Of a stretch of DNA of 7,102 nucleotides, positions 1 to 5,033 are shown one piece after another. The first letter of the stretch is position 1. Each line of letters begins with the position of its first letter. The position numbers and the translations under genes were made by a program. Origin of the DNA: Oscillospiraceae bacterium (GTDB lineage: Bacteria; Bacillota; Clostridia; Oscillospirales; Oscillospiraceae); NCBI GenBank assembly GCA_902783825.1, contig CACZSJ010000096.1, positions 1 to 7,102 of the forward strand, read 5' to 3'. Under the pieces are notes generated by a model. It was not told the DNA's origin and did not search any database. It saw only the letters and a list, made by a program, of their open reading frames with translations.

Positions 1-38
1 AGCCGGAAACTCCTGCTGAAGCAGAAGAGAATGCGTAA
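1..38 (+). CDS. C-terminal tail of an unidentified protein (partial)
   Basis: The third forward frame is open from the left edge and ends in TAA at 36-38, reading PETPAEAEENA. An acidic, alanine- and proline-rich tail is common at the ends of chaperones, ribosome-associated and other cytosolic proteins, so the family cannot be named from this fragment. The hairpin that starts 11 nt after the stop supports a real gene end here. The other two forward frames are less convincing: one stops at 17-19, and the other does not end before the hairpin. It would be convergent with the phosphodiesterase gene on its right. Confidence 0.45.
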   Translation, partial: PETPAEAEENA

Positions 39-49
39 TGCATGCACAA

Positions 50-76
50 AAAGGGACGCTCGTTGAGCGTCCCTTT
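50..76. terminator. Hairpin terminator between convergent genes
   Basis: A perfect 12-bp stem AAAGGGACGCTC / GAGCGTCCCTTT encloses a GTT loop. On the minus strand the stem runs into five T residues, so it fits an intrinsic terminator for the phosphodiesterase gene. On the plus strand the stem ends in TTT and a further T-run follows about 15 nt later, so it may also end the upstream gene, less efficiently. The inner part of the stem (GGGACGCTC / GAGCGTCCC) recurs in the hairpin at 4274-4311. Confidence 0.75.
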
Positions 77-146
77 GCCTGTTCTTGCTTTTTCGTTCCG
101 GCTGCCTGTGCTGCCCGCTGCGTGGCTTCACCGCGGAAAACGCCTT

Positions 147-971
147 CTATTTGTATCGAAGGCGAGGCTTATAAAATTCAAAGATCACCGCGTCGCGGCC
201 TTTTTCGTTGCGCGGCTCGTGGGAGACCCAGCCCACTTTCATGGCCCCCAGCAGCTCTGCCAGACGCGCCGTGGGCGGCCGACGCCCGATCTTGTAGGCG
301 ATAAACTGCGGCCGTGCCCAGAAGTTGAGCAAGGTGTTGCTCAGCATCACGGCCCAGAGCGCACTCTGCCCGGCGCTGAGGTAGTCCCGCCGGGGCATGG
401 CCAGCTGCCCCCGCAGCAGATCCCTGCCGTGGAAGCGAAACCAGGCCACGATGAAGGGATTGAAGCTCTCCACGCAGACCTCGCCCCGGTAATCCTCCAG
501 CAGCGCGTAGGTCTTTTCACACAGCGCCCGGTTGTGCAGCCCGCTTTTCAGTTCCACGATCAGCGGCCCGCGGCCACGCACCGTTGCCAGCACCTCCGAC
601 AGCAGGGGGATGCCCTGCTCTGTGCCGCACAGGCGCAGCTGGCTCAGTTGGGCATAGCTCATGGAATCCACCCGGCCGGGCACGCCGCAGACCCGATCCA
701 GGGTGTCGTCGTGGAAAACCACAACCTGCCCGTCCCGGCTCATCTGCACGTCCAGCTCGATCCCGTAACCGGCTTTGGCTGCCAGGCGCAAGGCCTCCAG
801 CGAATTCTCCGGCACCTGCCTGTCCCGGCTATGCAGGCCGCGATGGGCAAAGTTGCGCCCCTGGAAGGGCGCCCTTTGTCGGCGGGAGGCGCGCCCCGGC
901 GCCAGCAGCCACAGGGGCATGACAGTCGCAGCCGTCCCCAGCAGCAGCAAGTTCCTGATTCTCCGATCCAT
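147..971 (-). CDS. Glycerophosphodiester phosphodiesterase, membrane-anchored
   Basis: This 274-residue protein belongs to the GDPD family, TIM-barrel enzymes that hydrolyse glycerophosphodiesters such as glycerophosphocholine to glycerol 3-phosphate and an alcohol. Visible family residues are the HRG motif at 43-45, PENS at 54-57, the metal-binding pair E72 and D74 in IELDVQ, H87 in VFHDD, and E140 and K142 in VELK; ESFNP follows later. Residues 7-25 form one hydrophobic segment after a basic start (MDRRIRN), so the catalytic domain is probably anchored at, or exported across, the membrane. The ATG at 971 was chosen because GAAGGAG sits 6 nt upstream; a longer in-frame ATG at 1007 has no ribosome binding site. 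It has its own strong promoter and a terminator, and is divergent from the transporter. The exact substrate is unknown; cell-envelope lipid or teichoic-acid turnover is inference. Confidence 0.93.
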   Translation of the reverse strand: MDRRIRNLLLLGTAATVMPLWLLAPGRASRRQRAPFQGRNFAHRGLHSRDRQVPENSLEALRLAAKAGYGIELDVQMSRDGQVVVFHDDTLDRVCGVPGRVDSMSYAQLSQLRLCGTEQGIPLLSEVLATVRGRGPLIVELKSGLHNRALCEKTYALLEDYRGEVCVESFNPFIVAWFRFHGRDLLRGQLAMPRRDYLSAGQSALWAVMLSNTLLNFWARPQFIAYKIGRRPPTARLAELLGAMKVGWVSHEPRNEKGRDAVIFEFYKPRLRYK

Positions 972-1017
972 TGCGTTCTCCTTCCCCGCAGCAGCTCTCT
1001 GTTTCATTCTACGGAAT

Positions 1018-1046
1018 ATTGTAGCACCTTATCCCTCTTCCGTCAA
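1018..1046 (-). promoter_or_regulatory. Sigma-A promoter of the phosphodiesterase gene
   Basis: Read on the minus strand, TTGACG (1046-1041) and TACAAT (1023-1018) are separated by exactly 17 nt, and a TG one base before the -10 box makes it an extended -10 promoter. The predicted transcript start near 1011 gives a leader of about 40 nt before the ATG at 971. Confidence 0.8.
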
Positions 1047-1054
1047 TTTTTGGC

Positions 1055-1083
1055 TTGTAGGAAAGTAAAAAGTATTGTAAACT
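1055..1083 (+). promoter_or_regulatory. Candidate promoter of the MFS transporter gene
   Basis: TTGTAG (1055-1060) and TAAACT (1078-1083) are spaced by 17 nt, each matching four of six consensus positions. It is weak but correctly placed: a start near 1090 leaves the ribosome binding site at 1102-1108 on the message. An alternative pair, TTGTAA with TATATA (1097-1102), would start downstream of that site and is less likely. A weak promoter may mean an activator is needed. Confidence 0.4.
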
Positions 1084-1116
1084 AAATACATCCTGCTATA
1101 TAGGGAGGTCGAAAGC

Positions 1117-2451
1117 GTGAAGCTCAACAACAAGCGCACCATTCTGGTGGGTCTGGCCTTTCTGTCCATCTGCGCCTTCTGGCAGATGTACGACAGCATC
1201 GTGCCCCTGATTCTGACCAACACCTTCCATCTCAACGAAACCATCTCCGGCGCCATCATGGCGGCGGACAACGTGCTGGCCCTGTTCTTGCTCCCCTTCT
1301 TCGGCAGCCTTTCGGACCGGACGGATACCCGCATCGGCAAGCGCATGCCTTACATCCTCTTCGGCACCGGCTGCGCTGTCATCCTGCTGAATCTTCTGCC
1401 CATTCTGGACAACAGCTACGCCGCGAGTCCGGCTCCCTTCAAGCTGGTCTCCTTCGTGATCGTGCTGGGGCTGCTGCTGCTGGCTATGGGGACTTACCGC
1501 TCTCCTGCCGTCGCCCTGATGCCGGACGTGACCCCCAAGCCTCTGCGCTCTCGAGGCAACGCCATCATCAACCTTATGGGCGCAGTAGGAGGCCTGCTGT
1601 ATCTGGCAGTAGCCGCGGTGATGTATCCCAACGCCAAGGTCAGCAGTCTGTCCCACGTGAACTATCAGCCTTTGTTCCTGGTGGTGGCCGCCATCATGTT
1701 CGTGGCGGTGGGTCTGCTGTATCTGACCATCAAGGAGCCGAAGCTCTCGGCGGAAAACCGGGCCCTGGAGGCAGAGCATCCCGAGTGGAACCTGGCCAAG
1801 GACGATGGCAGCGGCCAGGAGACGCTTCCGGCTAACGTCAAGCGTTCTCTAGGTTTTCTGTTGGCCTCCATTGCCCTGTGGTTCATGGGCTATAACGGCG
1901 TCACCACCTGGTTTACCACCTATGTAAGCGTAGTCATGGGCCAGAGCCTGGGCGGCGCCTCCACCTGTCTGCTGATCGCCACCGCCGGCGCCATCGTCTC
2001 CTACATCCCCGTGGGCGCCGCTGCCGCCAAATTCGGCCGCCGCCGGACCATTCTGTTCGGCATCACTCTGCTGGTGTTCTGCTTCATGCTCAGCTACGTG
2101 CTGACCACCCGTTCCGCCACCATCAACCTGCCCATGTTCCTGGTCTTCGCCCTGGTAGGTCTGGCCTGGGCCGCCATCAATGTCAACTCCCTGCCCATGG
2201 TGGTGGAGATGTGCAAGGGCTCCGACGTGGGCAAGTTCACCGGCTATTACTACACCGCCTCCATGGCCGCCCAGGTGGTCACGCCCATCGTGGCGGGCAC
2301 CCTGCTGCGCCATGTAAGCTACAAAACGCTCTTCCCCTACGCGGCCTTTTTTGTGGCCTGCAGCTTTGTCACCATGCTCTTCGTCCGCCACGGCGACGCC
2401 AAGGCGGAGGCCAAGCACGGCCTGGCCGCTTTCGAGGACATGGACGACTGA
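1117..2451 (+). CDS. MFS transporter, SLC45-like
   Basis: The protein has 444 residues with about twelve hydrophobic segments (roughly 9-30, 43-63, 78-97, 110-130, 147-170, 184-204, 245-268, 280-300, 309-329, 338-358, 374-394 and 405-424) and a hydrophilic central loop at 206-243, the standard 6+6 MFS layout. The major facilitator motif A is seen as GSLSDRTDTRIGKR (63-76), with a weaker second copy, KFGRRR, at 305-310. The stretch PDVTPKPLRSRGNAIINLMG (136-155) and NSLPMV (357-362) resemble the SLC45/GPH-type sugar symporters, so a sugar or glycoside with a coupling cation is the likeliest cargo; bacterial members are mostly uncharacterised. The start is GTG at 1117, preceded by AGGGAGG with an 8-nt gap. 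It is monocistronic, with a terminator after it, and divergent from the phosphodiesterase. The family is certain; the substrate is inference. Confidence 0.92.
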   Translation: MKLNNKRTILVGLAFLSICAFWQMYDSIVPLILTNTFHLNETISGAIMAADNVLALFLLPFFGSLSDRTDTRIGKRMPYILFGTGCAVILLNLLPILDNSYAASPAPFKLVSFVIVLGLLLLAMGTYRSPAVALMPDVTPKPLRSRGNAIINLMGAVGGLLYLAVAAVMYPNAKVSSLSHVNYQPLFLVVAAIMFVAVGLLYLTIKEPKLSAENRALEAEHPEWNLAKDDGSGQETLPANVKRSLGFLLASIALWFMGYNGVTTWFTTYVSVVMGQSLGGASTCLLIATAGAIVSYIPVGAAAAKFGRRRTILFGITLLVFCFMLSYVLTTRSATINLPMFLVFALVGLAWAAINVNSLPMVVEMCKGSDVGKFTGYYYTASMAAQVVTPIVAGTLLRHVSYKTLFPYAAFFVACSFVTMLFVRHGDAKAEAKHGLAAFEDMDD

Positions 2452-2475
2452 TCCGACAATCGAACCCCGACTCCG

Positions 2476-2507
2476 GCGGCGGGAGCTTGCTTCCGCCGCT
2501 GTTTTTT
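2476..2507 (+). terminator. Intrinsic terminator of the MFS gene
   Basis: The stem GCGGCGGGA (2476-2484) pairs with TTCCGCCGC (2491-2499), with one G-T wobble and a 6-nt loop, and is followed by TG and six T residues. It starts 24 nt after the transporter stop codon and separates that gene from the downstream promoter. Confidence 0.88.
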
Positions 2508-2528
2508 CATTTTCCTCTTGCCCATCTA

Positions 2529-2557
2529 TTGAAAAGCCGCCTTCCATCGGGTACAAT
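2529..2557 (+). promoter_or_regulatory. Sigma-A promoter of the Fe-S assembly operon
   Basis: TTGAAA (2529-2534) and TACAAT (2552-2557) are spaced by 17 nt, each matching five of six consensus bases. The start would fall near 2564, giving a leader of about 27 nt before the ATG at 2591. No clear inverted repeat overlaps it, so the operon looks constitutively expressed as far as the sequence shows. Confidence 0.8.
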
Positions 2558-2590
2558 ACCCTCGGAATTTGCAACAAAGGAGAATGTTCC

Positions 2591-3319
2591 ATGCTGGAGA
2601 TACAAGATCTGAGCTTTGCCGTCACCGAGGACAAGCGAGAAAAAGAGATCATTCACAATTTGAACCTGACCATTCCCGACGGGAAATTCGTGGTCATCAC
2701 CGGCCCCAACGGCAGCGGCAAGTCTACCCTGGCTCGGCTGATTATGGGCATCGAAAAGCCCCTGGCCGGGCGTCTGCTGCTGGACGGGCAGGACATCACG
2801 CCCCTGGACGTCACCCAGCGGGCTCGGCTTGGCGTCAGCTTCGCCTTTCAGCAGCCGGTACGCTTCAAGGGCATCCGAGTCCACGATCTGCTGCGTCTGG
2901 CTGCAGGCCGGAATCTTTCGGTTTCCGCCGCCTGCGAGTATCTTTCCGAGGTGGGTCTGTGCGCCCGGGACTACATCGAGCGGGAGATCAATTCCTCCCT
3001 GTCCGGCGGCGAGCTCAAGCGCATTGAGATCGCTACCCTGCTGGCTCGCCGCACCCGGCTGAGCGTGTTTGACGAGCCGGAGGCTGGCATTGACCTGTGG
3101 AGTTTTCAGAATCTGATCCGCATTTTTGAGAAAATGCGCAGCGAGATCCTGGACAGTTCCATCGTCATCATCTCCCATCAGGAGCGGATCCTGCAGATCG
3201 CCGACGAAATCGTAGTTCTCTCTCAGGGGCAGATCACATCTCAGGGCAGCCCCCAGGAAATTCTGCCGGAGCTGATGGGACAGACTGTGCCGATGAGCAT
3301 TTGCGAGAAGCTGCAGTAA
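2591..3319 (+). CDS. smsC: SufC-like ATPase of a minimal SUF (SmsCB) Fe-S assembly system
   Basis: This 242-residue soluble ABC ATPase has the features of SufC rather than of a transporter subunit. Walker A is GPNGSGKST (38-46), the Q-loop lies in FAFQQPVRF (84-92), the signature is LSGGE (137-141), Walker B is LSVFDEP (157-163), the D-loop region is EAGIDLWS (164-171) and the switch histidine is H196. In SUF systems this subunit binds the SufB/SufD scaffold and uses ATP to open the complex for Fe-S cluster assembly in the cytosol. The start at 2591 follows AAAGGAG with an 8-nt gap and lies just downstream of the promoter; the open frame extends back to 2351 inside the transporter gene, but that start would precede the promoter. 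The scaffold gene begins 12 nt after its stop, with no membrane permease nearby, which supports the Fe-S role. Plain sufC is the alternative name. Confidence 0.9.
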   Translation: MLEIQDLSFAVTEDKREKEIIHNLNLTIPDGKFVVITGPNGSGKSTLARLIMGIEKPLAGRLLLDGQDITPLDVTQRARLGVSFAFQQPVRFKGIRVHDLLRLAAGRNLSVSAACEYLSEVGLCARDYIEREINSSLSGGELKRIEIATLLARRTRLSVFDEPEAGIDLWSFQNLIRIFEKMRSEILDSSIVIISHQERILQIADEIVVLSQGQITSQGSPQEILPELMGQTVPMSICEKLQ

Positions 3320-3331
3320 GGAGGGACAGAC

Positions 3332-4258
3332 ATGCTTGAACTTGACGCCATTCAAAAACGCCTGATCGAGGAAGTGGCGGACCTGCACGCCGTCCCCTCG
3401 GGGGCCTACAACTTCCGTGCCAACGGGAAGCTGGCAGGCCGCAGCACCACCGCTAACATCGATATCGTCTCCAAGGAAAACGGCCGCGGCATCGACATCC
3501 GCATCAAGCCCGGCACCAAAAACGAGAGCGTGCACATCCCTGTGGTCCTCAGCGCCAGCGGCCTGAAGGAGACGGTCTATAATGACTTCTACGTGGGAGC
3601 CGACTGCGACGTGGTCATCGTGGCCGGCTGCGGCATCGACAACTGCGGCAGCCAGGACTCCCAGCACGACGGCGTGCATCGCTTCTATCTGGGCAAAAAT
3701 GCCCGGGTCAGATACGTGGAGAAGCACTACGGCTCCGGCGACGGCGAGGGCCAGCGGATTCTCAACCCCGTCACTGAAGTCTATCAGGACGAGGGTAGCT
3801 CCATGGAAATGGAGATGGAGCAGATCAAGGGCGTGGATTCCACCCGCCGGCTCACCCTGGCGCAGCTGCAGGCGGGAGCCCGCCTGGTGGTCAAGGAGCG
3901 GCTGATGACCCACGGAAGCCAGGAAGCCGTCAGCGACTATCAGGTTAATCTTGATGGCGCCGGTGCCACGGCGGACGTGGTCTCCCGCTCGGTTGCCCGA
4001 GACCACTCCACCCAGACCTTCAACGCCCGAATCACCGGCAACGCCCCTTGCAGCGGCCACACCGAGTGCGACTCCATTATCATGGATCAAGGGCGGATCC
4101 TGGCCATTCCCTCCCTGGAGGCCAATCATGTGGACGCCATGCTGGTCCACGAGGCTGCCATCGGCAAGATCGCCGGGGATCAACTGATCAAGCTGATGAC
4201 CCTGGGACTGACCGAAGCGGAAGCGGAGGAGCAGATCATCAATGGCTTCCTGCGCTGA
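3332..4258 (+). CDS. smsB: SufB/SufD-like Fe-S scaffold protein (SmsB type)
   Basis: The 308-residue protein matches the SufBD core family but is far shorter than a typical SufB (about 470-490 residues) or SufD (about 420), as expected for the minimal SmsB form. Conserved stretches are GCGIDNCGSQDSQHDGVHRF (99-118), CSGHTECDS (240-248), and AIPSLEANH (258-266) followed by LVHEAAIGKI (271-280). C92, C100, C105, C240, C246 and H273 are candidate cluster ligands; C240/C246 and H273 lie in the region that carries the functional Cys and His in SufB and SufD. It should form a complex with the preceding ATPase and build clusters in the cytosol. AAGGAGGG, about 8 nt before the ATG, gives strong translation. 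No SufS, SufU or second scaffold gene follows: a convergent regulator comes next. Family assignment is firm; exact ligands are inference. Confidence 0.9.
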   Translation: MLELDAIQKRLIEEVADLHAVPSGAYNFRANGKLAGRSTTANIDIVSKENGRGIDIRIKPGTKNESVHIPVVLSASGLKETVYNDFYVGADCDVVIVAGCGIDNCGSQDSQHDGVHRFYLGKNARVRYVEKHYGSGDGEGQRILNPVTEVYQDEGSSMEMEMEQIKGVDSTRRLTLAQLQAGARLVVKERLMTHGSQEAVSDYQVNLDGAGATADVVSRSVARDHSTQTFNARITGNAPCSGHTECDSIIMDQGRILAIPSLEANHVDAMLVHEAAIGKIAGDQLIKLMTLGLTEAEAEEQIINGFLR

Positions 4259-4273
4259 GGCGGAAACTGAAAA

Positions 4274-4311
4274 CCGTCAGAGGGACGCTCTCTCGAGCGT
4301 CCCTCTGACGG
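4274..4311. terminator. Long perfect hairpin between convergent genes
   Basis: A 17-bp perfect stem, CCGTCAGAGGGACGCTC and its complement, encloses a TCTC loop. It starts 16 nt after the scaffold-gene stop. On the plus strand it is followed by TAGAC, not a T-run; on the minus strand it runs into TTTTCAGTTT. It probably blocks transcription or protects message 3' ends from both sides, with better terminator character for minus-strand transcripts. Its core is shared with the hairpin at 50-76. Confidence 0.7.
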
Positions 4312-4316
4312 TAGAC

Positions 4317-4352
4317 AAAAAAGCTGCCGGTCCCACACAGGGCCCGGCAGCT
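4317..4352 (-). terminator. Intrinsic terminator of the MarR-family gene
   Basis: On the minus strand AGCTGCCGG (4352-4344) pairs with CCGGCAGCT (4330-4322), with three further inner G-C pairs after one mismatch and a 5-nt loop, followed by six T residues (4322-4317). It begins 9 nt after the regulator's stop codon, a textbook position. Confidence 0.88.
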
Positions 4353-4361
4353 GCTGTCTAA

Positions 4362-4796
4362 TCAGTTGGTTTCCGGCATAAGCTCCCGAATCATGATCTG
4401 CAGCATTTCATCGAACTTGTCCAGATCCTCCTGGGAAAACCGCTCCTTCATGCGAGAGATCACCGTCTCCTCATAGGCGGCAAGCAGCCCCGCGTAATGA
4501 TAGAACTTATCCGAAAGGATCAGATAATACTCGCGGCGATCCACCTGGGAATGCTGCCGCTCCAGATATCCTTTTTTGATGAGATTGTTGACCTTATAGG
4601 TGGCGTTGGACTGGGAAATGTTCAGAAAATCGGCAAACTGTCCCACGGTGGGCCGATCCAGCATGCGGATGACTTCCAGGGAAAAGGCCTCCATGGCGGA
4701 CAGGGAGCCATCCCGCTCCCGTACCAGCTCGAATATTTTTCGGTAAAACTGCAGCTTAAATCGATCATACACCTCTGCAAAGCTTTTCTCGATCAC
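4362..4796 (-). CDS. MarR-family transcriptional regulator
   Basis: The protein has 144 residues, normal for MarR dimeric winged-helix repressors. The DNA-binding region spans about 49-95: the helix-turn-helix is in TVGQFADFLNISQSNATYKV (50-69), followed by NNLIKKGYLERQ and the wing motif DRRE (86-89). Flanking helices at both ends would form the dimer interface. The start is GTG at 4796, because GAGGGGG lies 8 nt upstream and the promoter is just before it; the frame stays open to an ATG at 4949, but that extension would cover its own promoter and part of the hrcA promoter. The gene is convergent with the Fe-S operon and divergent from hrcA. A palindrome over its -35 box suggests autorepression. 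Ligand and other targets cannot be read from sequence; there is no adjacent efflux pump, and no cysteine in the protein to suggest thiol sensing. Confidence 0.9.
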   Translation of the reverse strand: MIEKSFAEVYDRFKLQFYRKIFELVRERDGSLSAMEAFSLEVIRMLDRPTVGQFADFLNISQSNATYKVNNLIKKGYLERQHSQVDRREYYLILSDKFYHYAGLLAAYEETVISRMKERFSQEDLDKFDEMLQIMIRELMPETN

Positions 4797-4826
4797 CGTA
4801 GCATCCCCCTCATAATATCTATTTTT

Positions 4827-4855
4827 ATTGTATCGTATCCTCAGGCATTTGTAAA
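4827..4855 (-). promoter_or_regulatory. Sigma-A promoter of the MarR-family gene
   Basis: On the minus strand TTTACA (4855-4850) and TACAAT (4832-4827) are spaced by 17 nt, each matching five of six consensus bases. The transcript would start near 4820 and reach the ribosome binding site within about 10 nt. Confidence 0.8.
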
Positions 4856-4858
4856 TGC
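4845..4858. promoter_or_regulatory. Candidate MarR-type operator
   Basis: The inverted repeat GCATTT-GT-AAATGC covers the whole -35 box of the regulator's own promoter. MarR proteins commonly bind short palindromes overlapping their promoter, so this is the best candidate for an autoregulatory site. The repeat is perfect but short, in a locally AT-rich region, so chance is not excluded. Confidence 0.5.
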
Positions 4859-4942
4859 ATTTTTCCTCTTTTTCCGCAAAAGTGCAGGCTTTTTCTTTCG
4901 TGTACAAACTGTGAATTTTCGCCCATCTCCATGCGGAAACTA

Positions 4943-4971
4943 TTGACAAAGACGCCCTCCGGTGTTATATT
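4943..4971 (+). promoter_or_regulatory. Sigma-A promoter of the heat-shock operon
   Basis: A perfect -35 box TTGACA (4943-4948) and TATATT (4966-4971) are spaced by 17 nt. The CIRCE operator begins at 4970, overlapping the end of the -10 box, so bound HrcA would block polymerase directly. The start should fall near 4978, inside the operator. Confidence 0.88.
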
Positions 4972-4996
4972 AGCACTCGAAAGGCGAGAGTGCCAG
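4970..4996. promoter_or_regulatory. CIRCE operator (HrcA binding site)
   Basis: TTAGCACTC, nine bases, then GAGTGCCAG matches the CIRCE consensus TTAGCACTC-N9-GAGTGCTAA with the correct spacing. The left arm is perfect; the right arm differs at its seventh and ninth bases. HrcA encoded just downstream binds such sites and represses the operon until heat stress titrates it away. Confidence 0.9.
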
Positions 4997-5019
4997 CGCC
5001 CGCGCCTTTCGAGTGCTAA
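4970..5019. repeat. Extended inverted repeat with a third CIRCE half-site
   Basis: The left CIRCE arm plus its following eight bases (4970-4986) is perfectly complementary to 5003-5019, which ends in a consensus half-site GAGTGCTAA (5011-5019). The 17-bp arms enclose 16 nt that contain the degenerate middle half-site. If transcription starts near 4978, the RNA would keep about 9 bp of this stem (4978-4986 with 5003-5011), a few bases before the hrcA ribosome binding site. The function is unknown; see findings. Confidence 0.75.
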
Positions 5020-5033
5020 GGTCGAGGTGCCTC

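Noticed and set aside
42..1085. A 347-codon open frame on the plus strand
   Set aside because: It runs through the terminator hairpin and opposite the phosphodiesterase gene, has a Pro/Gln/His-rich composition, and covers the promoter region.
2351..2590. N-terminal extension of the SufC-like ATPase by 80 residues
   Set aside because: It would begin inside the transporter gene, upstream of its terminator and of the operon promoter. The extension is Pro/Ser/Arg-rich and resembles no ABC domain, while the ATG at 2591 has a good ribosome binding site.
1849..2652. A 267-codon open frame on the minus strand
   Set aside because: It is antisense to the transporter, extends through its terminator and the Fe-S operon promoter, and has a Gly/His/Gln-rich shadow composition.
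2507..4183. A 558-codon open frame on the minus strand, the longest in the window
   Set aside because: It lies antisense to both Fe-S genes and their intergenic region, starts at TTG without a ribosome binding site, is rich in His, Asp, Gly and Gln, and resembles no family. It is a shadow of GC-rich codons on the other strand, where the plus-strand proteins have clear motifs.
4871..4939. Inverted repeat TTTCCGC / GCGGAAA flanking the region between the MarR and hrcA promoters
   Set aside because: The arms are only 7 bp and 55 nt apart, with no tie to either promoter; chance is the simplest explanation.
4797..4949. N-terminal extension of the MarR protein by 51 residues
   Set aside because: The extension would encode its own promoter and run into the hrcA -35 region. 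The GTG at 4796 has a strong ribosome binding site and gives the usual family length.
5013..5033. Upstream GTG start for HrcA
   Set aside because: The codon is part of the third CIRCE half-site, has no ribosome binding site, and adds seven residues not expected in the family.
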